From Planctomycetota bacterium (GTDB lineage Bacteria > Planctomycetota > Brocadiia > JAADGH01), in NCBI GenBank assembly GCA_013152475.1, contig JAADGH010000074.1, positions 1 to 33,260 on the forward strand: a stretch of DNA of 33,260 nucleotides, given 5' to 3'. Under the pieces are notes generated by a model. It had not been told where the DNA came from, ran no database searches, and was given only the letters and a program-made list of their open reading frames with translations. Made by a program: the position numbers and the translations under genes. Below, in pieces: positions 1-7,662 of this stretch (positions within the stretch are counted from its first letter, which is position 1; each line of letters opens with the position of its first letter).

Positions 1-734
1 TGAAGTCCGCCGTCAAGCGATTCGGCGGGGAGAAGGCCATCGTTTTCCTGGGGCATGAGACGTTCGAGTTCTCCCATTACCTTCTCGGCGGCATGGACAA
101 GCTCTTCATGCAGTATGTCCTCAACCCCGAATTCTGCCATCGTCTGTCAGAGATCATCTGGGCTTACAAGGCGCGAGTTCTGGAGAATGCGGCTGAGGTC
201 GGTGCAGATATTCTCCTGACCGGCGACGACGTCGCCCAGCGAAAGGCGACGATGATGTCGCCGGACCACTTCCAGGAATTCGTCCTCCCTTACCTCAAGA
301 AGGCCGTGGACATCGCCCATGCCAAGGGCAAGCCCTTCATCAAGCACACGGACGGCTACCTGTGGGAAATCATGGACATGATGGTTGACGCCGGAATCGA
401 CGCCATTGACCCGGTCGAGCCCATTGCCAACATGGACATCGGCGAGGTGAAGCAGAAATACAGGCTTGCCGTCTGCGGAAATGTCGATTGCACCTGGGTC
501 CTCCCCCACGGCAAGAAGGAGCAAGTGATCGACGCCGTCAAGGAGACGATTGCCAAGGCCTCACCGGGGGGCGGACATGTGCTGGCCTCCTCCAACAGCA
601 TCCATCCGGGCGTCAAGCCGGAGAACTACCGGACCATGGTCGAGACCGCACGGAAATTCGGGACTTACCCCCTCGACGAGGAGATGGTCGAGGAGTACAG
701 CCAGCGGAGCTACGTGAAAGAGCTCGACCTGTAG
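1..734 (+). CDS. Uroporphyrinogen decarboxylase / MtaA-like family protein (5' end outside window)
   Basis: The reading frame is open from base 3 through the left edge, so this is the C-terminal part of a longer gene; the internal ATG at 93 is not the true start. The visible part follows the UroD/MtaA TIM barrel: a GDD segment (TGDDVAQRKATMMSP), then a barrel strand KPFIKHTDGYL, then DAIDPVEP and the late GGGHVLASSNSIHPGVKPENY block, which is typical of this superfamily. Family members either decarboxylate uroporphyrinogen or transfer methyl groups with corrinoid proteins. The HxC zinc site of corrinoid methyltransferases is replaced here by HTD, so neither classical activity can be assigned. 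It ends 8 nt before a convergent gene. The family call is firm, the substrate unknown. Confidence 0.8.
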   Translation, partial: KSAVKRFGGEKAIVFLGHETFEFSHYLLGGMDKLFMQYVLNPEFCHRLSEIIWAYKARVLENAAEVGADILLTGDDVAQRKATMMSPDHFQEFVLPYLKKAVDIAHAKGKPFIKHTDGYLWEIMDMMVDAGIDAIDPVEPIANMDIGEVKQKYRLAVCGNVDCTWVLPHGKKEQVIDAVKETIAKASPGGGHVLASSNSIHPGVKPENYRTMVETARKFGTYPLDEEMVEEYSQRSYVKELDL

Positions 735-742
735 CGGGTGGC

Positions 743-1834
743 TTACTCAGGCAGAATCTTCACCTCGGCAATCCACATCAGATCTTTGCGGCCGGAATGG
801 CCGCCCCCGGCGGGTTGGCGCAGCCGGACTTTCGTTGTGGTGACGGTTGGGAATGTGTGCCTGCTGCACTGCATTTCCTTCTGGCCCGTCACTTTTGCTT
901 GCGTTACCCACTTCCCACCGTCCCAGGTTTGAATTTCGTAATTCCGCGACGTGCGAAAGCACTCCCAGTAGGCCCACCATATCTCGACCGCGCCCACCTT
1001 CCGGGGCTTCGGGAAGTCAAACTCGACCCAGTGCCTTGACGCCGTCTTGTCGGACTGCCACGTGTTCCCGGCGGTCGTCTTGTCCGTGTCCTTCATCACC
1101 CTGCCGTCGGCGACCACCCACCACCTGCGCCAACCGTCGCTATCGACGAGGCTGTCGATGCGAATCACCGTCCCGTCGTCCATCTTCCGGCTGGGCGAGG
1201 TCTTGAACGTCAGCGCGACCTCCAGCGGCCGGTCATCCACGGCGAAGTCGTCGGCATGGATGACGATCTCGTTCCCGCCCGTGTCGCTGTGGAGGAGACC
1301 GGTGAGATCGCATGTGAGGACCCCGGCCTTTTTCGATTCGGCCTGGTAGGACATGTTCTTGTCTTTCGGAGTGAGTCTCCTTCCATTCACCGTCAACGCG
1401 AGAGACGCCTCGTTGATGGGGTTCTCCTTGTCCTGAATCTCCACGAGGAGCGCGCGGGGCATCGTGGTGAGCCAGCCCAGGTCACCGGGTTTGACGGTCT
1501 TTCCATCAAGTTCCAGCCGTACGGCCTGGGGCGGTGTACTGTCGTGTAGATTCAGCCAATCGGGGGCGTAGAGGATGAGATACGTCTCGCCGGCTTCCAT
1601 GTCCTCGACGCCGATGCGGATGGTGATTTGGTCATCGGTTTGTCTGACGGGGAGTTTTTTGCACTTGCCGGACGGCCATTTGCAGACGACGGTCTCACCC
1701 TCGCCATGCCGCGGCAAAGTCACGGTGACTGGGCCGGTGGCCTTCAGATGATAACACTCCATCTCCGCGGCATGCACACCAAGCGCCATGCTACATGCGA
1801 GAAAGGAGGCAAGCAAGAGAAAGGCAACTCTCAT
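743..1834 (-). CDS. Secreted protein with C-terminal discoidin (F5/8 type C)-like domain
   Basis: The protein is 363 aa with a signal peptide (about residues 1-23, cleavage after GVHAA), so it is exported. The middle part is beta-rich and repeatedly mentions features of carbohydrate-active accessory modules. The last 130-140 residues look like a galactose-binding/discoidin fold: KVGAVEIWWAYWECFRTSRN followed by YEIQTWDGGKW and a terminal WIAEVKI strand. No catalytic motif is recognised, so a binding or structural role on secreted or surface material is the best guess. The ATG at 1834 has a good GAGGAAA ribosome site just upstream and its own promoter, divergent from the next unit. Confidence 0.7.
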   Translation of the reverse strand: MRVAFLLLASFLACSMALGVHAAEMECYHLKATGPVTVTLPRHGEGETVVCKWPSGKCKKLPVRQTDDQITIRIGVEDMEAGETYLILYAPDWLNLHDSTPPQAVRLELDGKTVKPGDLGWLTTMPRALLVEIQDKENPINEASLALTVNGRRLTPKDKNMSYQAESKKAGVLTCDLTGLLHSDTGGNEIVIHADDFAVDDRPLEVALTFKTSPSRKMDDGTVIRIDSLVDSDGWRRWWVVADGRVMKDTDKTTAGNTWQSDKTASRHWVEFDFPKPRKVGAVEIWWAYWECFRTSRNYEIQTWDGGKWVTQAKVTGQKEMQCSRHTFPTVTTTKVRLRQPAGGGHSGRKDLMWIAEVKILPE

Positions 1835-1887
1835 TTTCCTCGTCTCTTTTGACGTTGGTCTCGATGTCGTTCCATCAGGATAGTTCT

Positions 1888-1916
1888 ATCGTATGTCGCC
1901 CGCCTGGCTCTGTCAA
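1888..1916 (-). promoter_or_regulatory. Sigma-70-type promoter for the discoidin-like gene
   Basis: On the minus strand TTGACA (1916-1911) is followed after 17 nt by TACGAT (1893-1888). The -35 is perfect and the -10 matches 4 of 6. It lies about 55 nt upstream of the ATG at 1834. Confidence 0.55.
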
Positions 1917-1938
1917 CTTGAAAGGCACGAGAATTTCC

Positions 1939-1967
1939 TTGACAGCCAGCGTGTTAGTGAAAATCAT
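1939..1967 (+). promoter_or_regulatory. Sigma-70-type promoter for the 2002-5233 unit
   Basis: TTGACA (1939-1944), a 17-nt spacer and AATCAT (1962-1967). The -35 is perfect and the -10 weak. It lies back to back with the promoter of the divergent gene and about 35 nt before the ATG at 2002. Confidence 0.45.
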
Positions 1968-2001
1968 AGTTGCAGTTCAGGTTTTCAAAGGTTACATCGA
2001 C

Positions 2002-3309
2002 ATGACAAAGCAACGGCTGTTTGCGGTTGGTGTGTTCCTTTTCGCTGCCCATCTGATCGCCTCTGCACTGGCGGATGGGACCACGCCCGAGATCGTTGTC
2101 TCCATCAACGAACCGAAGGATACAAGCTTCGAGCGGGCCGCTTCTGCCGGCGCAGCCGCCGTCGTGTTCAGAGCAGATGAGCCGGCAACGGTCACGCCCG
2201 AGCTCCTGAGCCGTCTTTCCGCACAGGCAAAGAAGCACGGCCTAAAGCTCTGGCTTGGGATTGCCTTCCCGGAACGGGTGCCTCGTGTCAACTCTACGGA
2301 GATTGAGGGGGTCGCCCTGCTCTTCCTTCCTTCTACGGGGAATCCCCTTCCCAAAACCGATTTCGCAGGTCTGCTTGCCCGAGAACGGAAGGGCGTTGAG
2401 CTTGTCGAGGCGATCCGCCACGTCAAGAAGGGACTCGGCGCAAAGGTCAAATTGGCCATCTGCACGGATCTCTCGGAGATCGCGCCCGAGACCTCACGGA
2501 ACCAATTCGTACCTGTCAGGAACCTGATTCACGATGGCACGGTGGACCTCGTGTGTCTCAGAGGCGCGGAGGGATTCAACTTCCATCGCCTCCGTCTGCT
2601 GCGCGCTACGCCGCTCCGCGCAGGGATGCTTGTGGGCGGCAAAGCCATTCAAGACAAAGCCGCCGGAGGCATTATTGCGCGGTCGGTACTTGCCGCCCTG
2701 AAGAACGACACATGCGAGTGCCTTTGGCTCTTCGACTTGCCCATTGAGCTTCTTGGTCACATTATCCCAGACACAATCAAGGGATACAACGAGGCCATCG
2801 CCCAGCAGGAGACCATTCAAGAGGCTATCCAAAATGGCAATCTGGTGATTGACCAAGAAGTGGACGCGAAGAAGTGCAACGACCAGGCGACGGTGCACGG
2901 CGTGGGGCAGAGCTTCATCCCCTCCCGTGATGGTCTGTGTCCGTTGATCCAGATCTATGCCGCCATACGCGGATGCAAGGGCAAGCTGCCACCGCCCCTG
3001 AAGGTATCCCTGCGCATCAACGACCAGGACATGCCTGGTGGGGGCGCGTACGCTGACACCACCATCCCCGCATCGGCCTTCGGGCATGAGCCGACGTATC
3101 GTTGGGTCAATGCCTATTTCGATCCGCCCGTCGAACTGAAGAAGGACCAGAAATATTGGATCTATCTGCCGAAGGCTTCCTATCCCGAAGGAACCTATGT
3201 ATGGCGGATCATCAAGAACGGCGCCACCGAACGCGGCAACGCGTGGAGTGGGCGGTACAACTACGGAAACCATACCTGGGTGTTTCGGGTCTATCTGAAG
3301 AAGAAATAA
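2002..3309 (+). CDS. Secreted protein of unknown function with TIM-barrel-like and C-terminal beta domain
   Basis: An in-frame upstream extension to 1795 exists, but the ATG at 2002 is preferred. It starts a clean signal peptide (MTKQRLFAVG then a hydrophobic core, cleavage after SALA near residue 24), has AAAGG upstream, and leaves the promoter intergenic. Mature residues 25-270 alternate short strands and helices (EIVVSINEP, AAAVVFRAD, LKLWLGIAFP, VKLAICTDL, VDLVCLRGAEG), resembling a TIM barrel of glycosidase-associated type. Residues 290-435 are beta-rich and aromatic (YRWVNAYFDPPVEL, YWIYLP, NHTWVFRVYL), like a carbohydrate-binding sandwich. I do not recognise the family. It is cotranscribed with the GHL10-like gene, whose start lies 1 nt after this stop, suggesting a shared polysaccharide-related role. 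Confidence 0.7.
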   Translation: MTKQRLFAVGVFLFAAHLIASALADGTTPEIVVSINEPKDTSFERAASAGAAAVVFRADEPATVTPELLSRLSAQAKKHGLKLWLGIAFPERVPRVNSTEIEGVALLFLPSTGNPLPKTDFAGLLARERKGVELVEAIRHVKKGLGAKVKLAICTDLSEIAPETSRNQFVPVRNLIHDGTVDLVCLRGAEGFNFHRLRLLRATPLRAGMLVGGKAIQDKAAGGIIARSVLAALKNDTCECLWLFDLPIELLGHIIPDTIKGYNEAIAQQETIQEAIQNGNLVIDQEVDAKKCNDQATVHGVGQSFIPSRDGLCPLIQIYAAIRGCKGKLPPPLKVSLRINDQDMPGGGAYADTTIPASAFGHEPTYRWVNAYFDPPVELKKDQKYWIYLPKASYPEGTYVWRIIKNGATERGNAWSGRYNYGNHTWVFRVYLKKK

Positions 3310-3310
3310 C

Positions 3311-5233
3311 GTGAAACGCATACGGACAATTATTGTTGCCCTGTCGTTCCTCATCATCCCACATCTCACGGAGGCGCAGATGACACTCCGCTGCTCATTC
3401 GACGGTACTCTCAAAGACACATCGGGTACGGAGCCCGTGAAAGCGGAAGGGGTGTCTTTTGTTGCAGGAGAAACCGGACAAGCCGCGCTGATCACCCGCC
3501 CTGATCTTCTGGCCTATCCGACGAAGGGATTCAATCCGGATAGGTTTACAATCTCATTCCGAGTGAAGCACGACAAAGCTCTGCGCGATTATTTCTATCG
3601 GCGGCTGACCTACTTCTACCATGAGACGCCGGATATGAAGAATCGCATTGGCATCCTCAAGCGCGCTGGCACGAACGCCTTCGTCTTCTTCATCAGCAAC
3701 AACCAGGGACGTGCCAAAGGCATGGATTTCGGCGGCGACTGGTTTTCCATGGCGACCGCGCCCTTTGATTGGCGAGCGGGAACGTGGCACGAGTTCGTGT
3801 GCACAGCGGACAAGGCCGCCGGCAAGGCCCAGTTCTTCATCGATGGGAAGAAGGTGGCCGAGACGAAGGGAACCCAGTTCCCCGAAAAGCTTGGCGAGGT
3901 CTTCTGGGTTGGTAGCGAACAGGGTCACTCCTGGATGCGCGGGGCCATGGATGAACTCAGAATCGAGAACGTTGCACGACTCGAAGATGGACCCATTGAA
4001 GTTCCCTTGACGCAGCCTCCCCCCATCCCCCCCGCCAAGCCGATCACGGGGAAGTCCATGGGGAAGCTGACGGGGAAAGAGTTCACCATGAACCTCGACT
4101 TCTTCGACATCTGTATCGGCCTGGACACGTGGGACATGCGTGACTGTGACCGAGAGATGGAGCGCCTCATGGCCATGTGCGCCCATTACGGTGTGGACCG
4201 GGTGTTGTTCCGCGTCTCGGTGTGCGGGGCAGTCTGCTACCATACCAAGGTCATGACGCCTGCCTTCGAAAACGTGTTCACGAAGTACAAGTCGAAGGGC
4301 CTCGACACCTGTTGTGCGAACATCCCCTCGTTCATCCCGCGCATGGCGATGGTGATGCGAAGGATCGATCCGCTGGCAAGCTGCGCGAAGTATGCCCACA
4401 AACATGGGATGAAGGTGTATGCCTGGGTGACGATCTTCGACAGTCTCTACTACGCGCCGGAGACAGAGTTCTTTCAGCAGCACCCCGAGTATACATGGGT
4501 CAGCAAGGACGGCAAGAAGCACATCCCCGGGGTGCCCTGCTATGCCTATCCGGAGGTCCGCAAGTATCGCCTCGATCAGATGAAAGAGCTCCTGCGGTAC
4601 GACATCGACGGCATTTTCCTCTCGGTACGATCCCACTCCCCCTGGCCCGGACGCAAAGCCGGCGGCGGCAACGAGGGTGCGCGGGGGTACGGGTTCAACG
4701 AGCCGGTGGTAAAGGAATATATGCGTCGCTTCGGTAAAGACCCCCGCGACGCGAAACCAGATGGTCTCGACGAATTGCGCTTTGTGCAACTCAAGGGAGA
4801 CTTTCTGACGCAGTGGCTCCGTGAGGTGAAGGAGGTCACGTCAAAGCACGGCAAACAACTGGCGATGAATACGAACGTCGCATATTCCGACCCCGTCCGT
4901 GCGAACTGGATGTATGTGGATGCCGACACGCTTGTTCGTGAGCGCATCGTGGACGAGCTGTGTATCATGGGCGCGACGGCACTCGACCTGAATCACTGGC
5001 GGCTCCTGGCGGACGGCAAGGTTAAGCTAACCACCTGGGCCAGCATTCACGGCAAGACATATGATGAATGCCTGAAGAGGATGCGCACCCAGTTCCGCGG
5101 CATGTTCGACAACCCCACCAGCGCCGGTAGCACCTACCACGAGCTGGCGAACCTGATCTATCCGGACTGCTGGGAAGAAGCGATCCTCGACACGCTTGGG
5201 GAGTGGAAGGCGGCGGAAGCCGGCAGGCAATAG
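3311..5233 (+). CDS. Secreted LamG-like / glycosyl hydrolase-like (GHL10-type) protein
   Basis: It starts with GTG one base after the preceding stop, with a purine-rich GAAGAAG upstream, so it is translationally linked. It encodes 640 aa with a signal peptide (residues 1-22, ending HLTEA). Residues 24-225 form a concanavalin A/LamG-like module (CSFDGTLKDTSG near the start, RGAMDELRIENVAR near its end). A proline-rich linker follows (about 231-246). Residues 255-635 are a TIM barrel with the look of glycosyl-hydrolase-like family 10: VDRVLFRVSV, the AHKHGMKVYAWVTIFDS strand, QHPEYTWVSKDG and YDIDGIFLSVRSHSP. This class acts outside the cytoplasm on polysaccharides; the substrate is unknown. 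It is convergent with the epimerase gene, with 3 nt between. Confidence 0.75.
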   Translation: MKRIRTIIVALSFLIIPHLTEAQMTLRCSFDGTLKDTSGTEPVKAEGVSFVAGETGQAALITRPDLLAYPTKGFNPDRFTISFRVKHDKALRDYFYRRLTYFYHETPDMKNRIGILKRAGTNAFVFFISNNQGRAKGMDFGGDWFSMATAPFDWRAGTWHEFVCTADKAAGKAQFFIDGKKVAETKGTQFPEKLGEVFWVGSEQGHSWMRGAMDELRIENVARLEDGPIEVPLTQPPPIPPAKPITGKSMGKLTGKEFTMNLDFFDICIGLDTWDMRDCDREMERLMAMCAHYGVDRVLFRVSVCGAVCYHTKVMTPAFENVFTKYKSKGLDTCCANIPSFIPRMAMVMRRIDPLASCAKYAHKHGMKVYAWVTIFDSLYYAPETEFFQQHPEYTWVSKDGKKHIPGVPCYAYPEVRKYRLDQMKELLRYDIDGIFLSVRSHSPWPGRKAGGGNEGARGYGFNEPVVKEYMRRFGKDPRDAKPDGLDELRFVQLKGDFLTQWLREVKEVTSKHGKQLAMNTNVAYSDPVRANWMYVDADTLVRERIVDELCIMGATALDLNHWRLLADGKVKLTTWASIHGKTYDECLKRMRTQFRGMFDNPTSAGSTYHELANLIYPDCWEEAILDTLGEWKAAEAGRQ

Positions 5234-5236
5234 GCC

Positions 5237-6271
5237 CTATTCCTCCTTTGACTTCCCGGGCGCCATTTCCGGATGGTTTTCTTTGAACCATTCTAACGTC
5301 TTCCGAAGTGCTTCCCGAGATTCGTGCGGTGGACCGTATCCCAATTCTTTCTTGGCCTTGGTGATGTTGAACGTCATGCTGGGGTACATGAACTTGAGCT
5401 TGAACCGGTTGAGAAGGGGCGGGTCGCCTTTGCCCTTCAGTTTCCCGAAGAACTCAAAGATCGGACAGAGCGTCTTCGCCAGCCATGCGGGCACGCATTT
5501 CTCCGGCTTGTCGTATCCCATCACGTCGCAGATCAGCTCGACCAGCTCGCGGCGCGTGATCGGTTTGCCGTCGGTGATCATGTAGAGCTGCCCGACGGCC
5601 TCCTTCTTTGTCGCCGCGAGGAGAAGGGCCTCGACAACATTCAGTGCATAGACCAGCTCAAACGGGTTGTTTCCGTCGCCGATATACTTGAAGATGCCGT
5701 CGCGGAGGGCGGTGCACACGCGTGGAAAGAACTGGCGATCACGAGGTCCATAGATGTATGGGGGGCGGATCACGACGATGGGGAAGTCCTTCTCTTTGGC
5801 ATAGTTCATCGCCAGGGTCTCGGCTTCGATCTTGGTGTAGTTATAGTTGTCGCCGGTGTGGACGTACGGCGCGCTTTCGTCCAGATTGTCCTGCGTGCCC
5901 ATGCCCAGGACCGCCATCGATCCGACAAAGACGAAACGTTTGAGGGTGTTCGTGTCGCACGCATCCATCAGATGTCGCAGGCCGTCCACGTTGATACGGA
6001 CCATCTCGTCGCGATCACCCCAGTCGTCCACGTTGGCGCCGATGTGGAAGATATACTCCATGCCCTCGACCATGGGCTTGAAGCGATCCGCATCGCCTGC
6101 GAGGTCGCCGGTGAACAATTCGACGCCGTCGATCTGCTCCAGGAAACGGGTGTGGCTTGTCTCACGAACCAAAGCACGCACCTGGTACCCCTCGCTCACC
6201 AGGCGCTCGACCAAGTGGCTGCCCACCATGCCGGTTGCGCCGGTGACGAATGCCGTCGGTTTATCGCTCAT
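5237..6271 (-). CDS. NAD(P)-dependent epimerase/dehydratase (SDR, 3-beta-HSD-like)
   Basis: The protein is an extended short-chain dehydrogenase of 344 aa. An upstream in-frame extension to 6349 is rejected: the ATG at 6271 has AGAGGAA six bases before it and begins directly with the Rossmann fold. Residues 8-17 carry the nucleotide loop (FVTGATGMVG). Catalytic Ser (VGSMAVLG, about residue 118) and the YxxxK pair (Y143, K147 in NYNYTKIEAE) are present. The C-terminal half, with LVYALNVVEALLLA and ITDGKPITRRELVELI, resembles sterol/flavonoid-type or nucleotide-sugar members. It probably oxidises or epimerises a sugar nucleotide or a steroid/terpenoid alcohol in the cytoplasm. It appears monocistronic. 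Confidence 0.85.
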   Translation of the reverse strand: MSDKPTAFVTGATGMVGSHLVERLVSEGYQVRALVRETSHTRFLEQIDGVELFTGDLAGDADRFKPMVEGMEYIFHIGANVDDWGDRDEMVRINVDGLRHLMDACDTNTLKRFVFVGSMAVLGMGTQDNLDESAPYVHTGDNYNYTKIEAETLAMNYAKEKDFPIVVIRPPYIYGPRDRQFFPRVCTALRDGIFKYIGDGNNPFELVYALNVVEALLLAATKKEAVGQLYMITDGKPITRRELVELICDVMGYDKPEKCVPAWLAKTLCPIFEFFGKLKGKGDPPLLNRFKLKFMYPSMTFNITKAKKELGYGPPHESREALRKTLEWFKENHPEMAPGKSKEE

Positions 6272-6320
6272 GGTAGTTCCTCTGTGGATAAAGGCTCTGA
6301 TCCGAACAGGACAGAATGCG

Positions 6321-6349
6321 ATGCTACCATGATGAACCGCATGTGTCAA
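6321..6349 (-). promoter_or_regulatory. Sigma-70-type promoter for the epimerase gene
   Basis: Minus strand: TTGACA (6349-6344), 17-nt spacer, TAGCAT (6326-6321), about 50 nt upstream of the ATG at 6271. Confidence 0.5.
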
Positions 6350-6366
6350 TGCCTCGTTCTTTCCGC

Positions 6367-6395
6367 TTGACTCAAGGCGTGTGCTTGGCTACCGT
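6367..6395 (+). promoter_or_regulatory. Possible promoter for the DUF6807 gene
   Basis: TTGACT (6367-6372), 17 nt, TACCGT (6390-6395). The -35 is good and the -10 poor. It sits about 50 nt before the ATG at 6448 in the divergent intergenic region. Confidence 0.35.
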
Positions 6396-6447
6396 GGTCT
6401 GGGGGTGTGAGCGCTGAGTCTGTTCTTGCAAACGAAAGGAATTCGGT

Positions 6448-7641
6448 ATGCTCCGACACCCAGCCATCTTTGTGCTAATGGTCGTTACCTGCGGAACGCT
6501 TGCTGCGGATATGGTCCTCGAGATTCGGCCTCGCCATTCCGGACAGAACGTCCCCTGCTCCATCCGAATAAAGAAGGTCCTGTCCCCCTCTCTTGTATGT
6601 CTCGTCAATGAAACCGGCGCCGTTATCGGTCAATTCGACTCCGGGGAGGGGCACGTTGAGGAAGTCTTGCGCTGGGTGGAGCCAAGCGTAGAGAAGGACA
6701 AGCCTTTCACACGAAGAGTGAGCGCCCTGAAGGACACTCCCGGACCTGGTGTGCAACTGAGGAAGGGGGAGGCCAAGGTCGAAGTCACCATAAATAACAA
6801 ACCGTTCACGTGTTACAACTTCTCTCGCGCTGCCCCGAAGCCCTACTGCTGGCCCGTCATGGCGCCGACGGGCAAGCCGATCACGCGGGCCTATCCGATG
6901 ATCAAGGATGTCCCCGGCGAACAGCACGACCACCATCACCACCGGTCGTGGTTCTTCACGTTTGGCTCTGTCAACGGCACAAACTTCTGGTCGGAGACGG
7001 AGAAGAGCGGGTTCACCCGGCACGTCAAGTTCGATCGCCTCGTCTCCGGCCCTGTCTTTGGCGAGATTGTTGCACGGAACAATTGGGTAACCCGGGCTGG
7101 GAAGAAGGAACTGGAGGACGTGCGGACCTATCGCTTCTACAACGTGAAGGACGGCTTCCTGGTCGATTGGAACGTCGTCTTGCTTGCAACGGAAGGCCCC
7201 GTGAAAATGGGCGATACCAAGGAGGGTATGGCCTCGTTCCGTGTGGCGACGTCCATGATTCAGAAAAACGGCGGCACGCTGACGAACTCGGAGGGAGATG
7301 TCGACGGGAAGTGCTGGGGCAAGCGGGCGAAGTGGTGCGATGTGTCGGGCAAAGTGGACGGCGTAACGGTGGGCGTCGCGCTCTTCGATCACCCAACCAG
7401 CTTCCGCCATCCCACGTACTGGCATGCCCGGACCTACGGTCTCTTCGGCGCGAATCCCTTCGGGTATTCCTACTTTCTACACGACAAGACAAAGGATGGA
7501 AGTTACACGATTGCGAAGGGGGACAAGCTGCGTTTCACGTACCGCGTCTACATCCACAGGGGCGACGCCGCGGACGCCAAAGTCGCGGAGAAGTATATCA
7601 ACTACGCCGAGCCGCCGGTGGTAACGATCGTCCACCAATAG
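6448..7641 (+). CDS. Secreted DUF6807 (PmoA-family-like) protein
   Basis: The protein is 397 aa with a signal peptide (hydrophobic core in residues 6-20, cleavage near TLAA). The hallmark of the DUF6807 family is visible around residue 160: a His-rich HDHHHHRSW followed by FGSVNGTNFW. Further family blocks are GMASFRVATSM and the late HPTSFRHPTYWHARTYGLFGANPF. Such proteins are often labelled methane oxygenase PmoA in databases, but they are unrelated to particulate methane monooxygenase. They are common in secreted-enzyme repertoires of planctomycete-like bacteria, where a sugar-related role is suspected. AAAGGA lies 8 nt before the ATG. It is convergent with the large minus-strand operon. 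Confidence 0.8.
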   Translation: MLRHPAIFVLMVVTCGTLAADMVLEIRPRHSGQNVPCSIRIKKVLSPSLVCLVNETGAVIGQFDSGEGHVEEVLRWVEPSVEKDKPFTRRVSALKDTPGPGVQLRKGEAKVEVTINNKPFTCYNFSRAAPKPYCWPVMAPTGKPITRAYPMIKDVPGEQHDHHHHRSWFFTFGSVNGTNFWSETEKSGFTRHVKFDRLVSGPVFGEIVARNNWVTRAGKKELEDVRTYRFYNVKDGFLVDWNVVLLATEGPVKMGDTKEGMASFRVATSMIQKNGGTLTNSEGDVDGKCWGKRAKWCDVSGKVDGVTVGVALFDHPTSFRHPTYWHARTYGLFGANPFGYSYFLHDKTKDGSYTIAKGDKLRFTYRVYIHRGDAADAKVAEKYINYAEPPVVTIVHQ

Positions 7642-7662
7642 GGCCTGCCTGAAATCAGGCCC
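7641..7662. terminator. Hairpin between convergent stop codons
   Basis: GGGCCTG (7641-7647) and CAGGCCC (7656-7662) form a perfect 7-bp inverted repeat. It spans the end of the DUF6807 gene and the stop of the minus-strand kinase gene. There is no T-run, so it could slow or end transcription from both sides but is not a canonical intrinsic terminator. Confidence 0.4.

Noticed and set aside
6448..7641. Methane monooxygenase subunit (PmoA)
   Set aside because: The His-rich block and signal peptide match DUF6807. The PmoA label in databases is historical, and the protein lacks the membrane helices of true PmoA.
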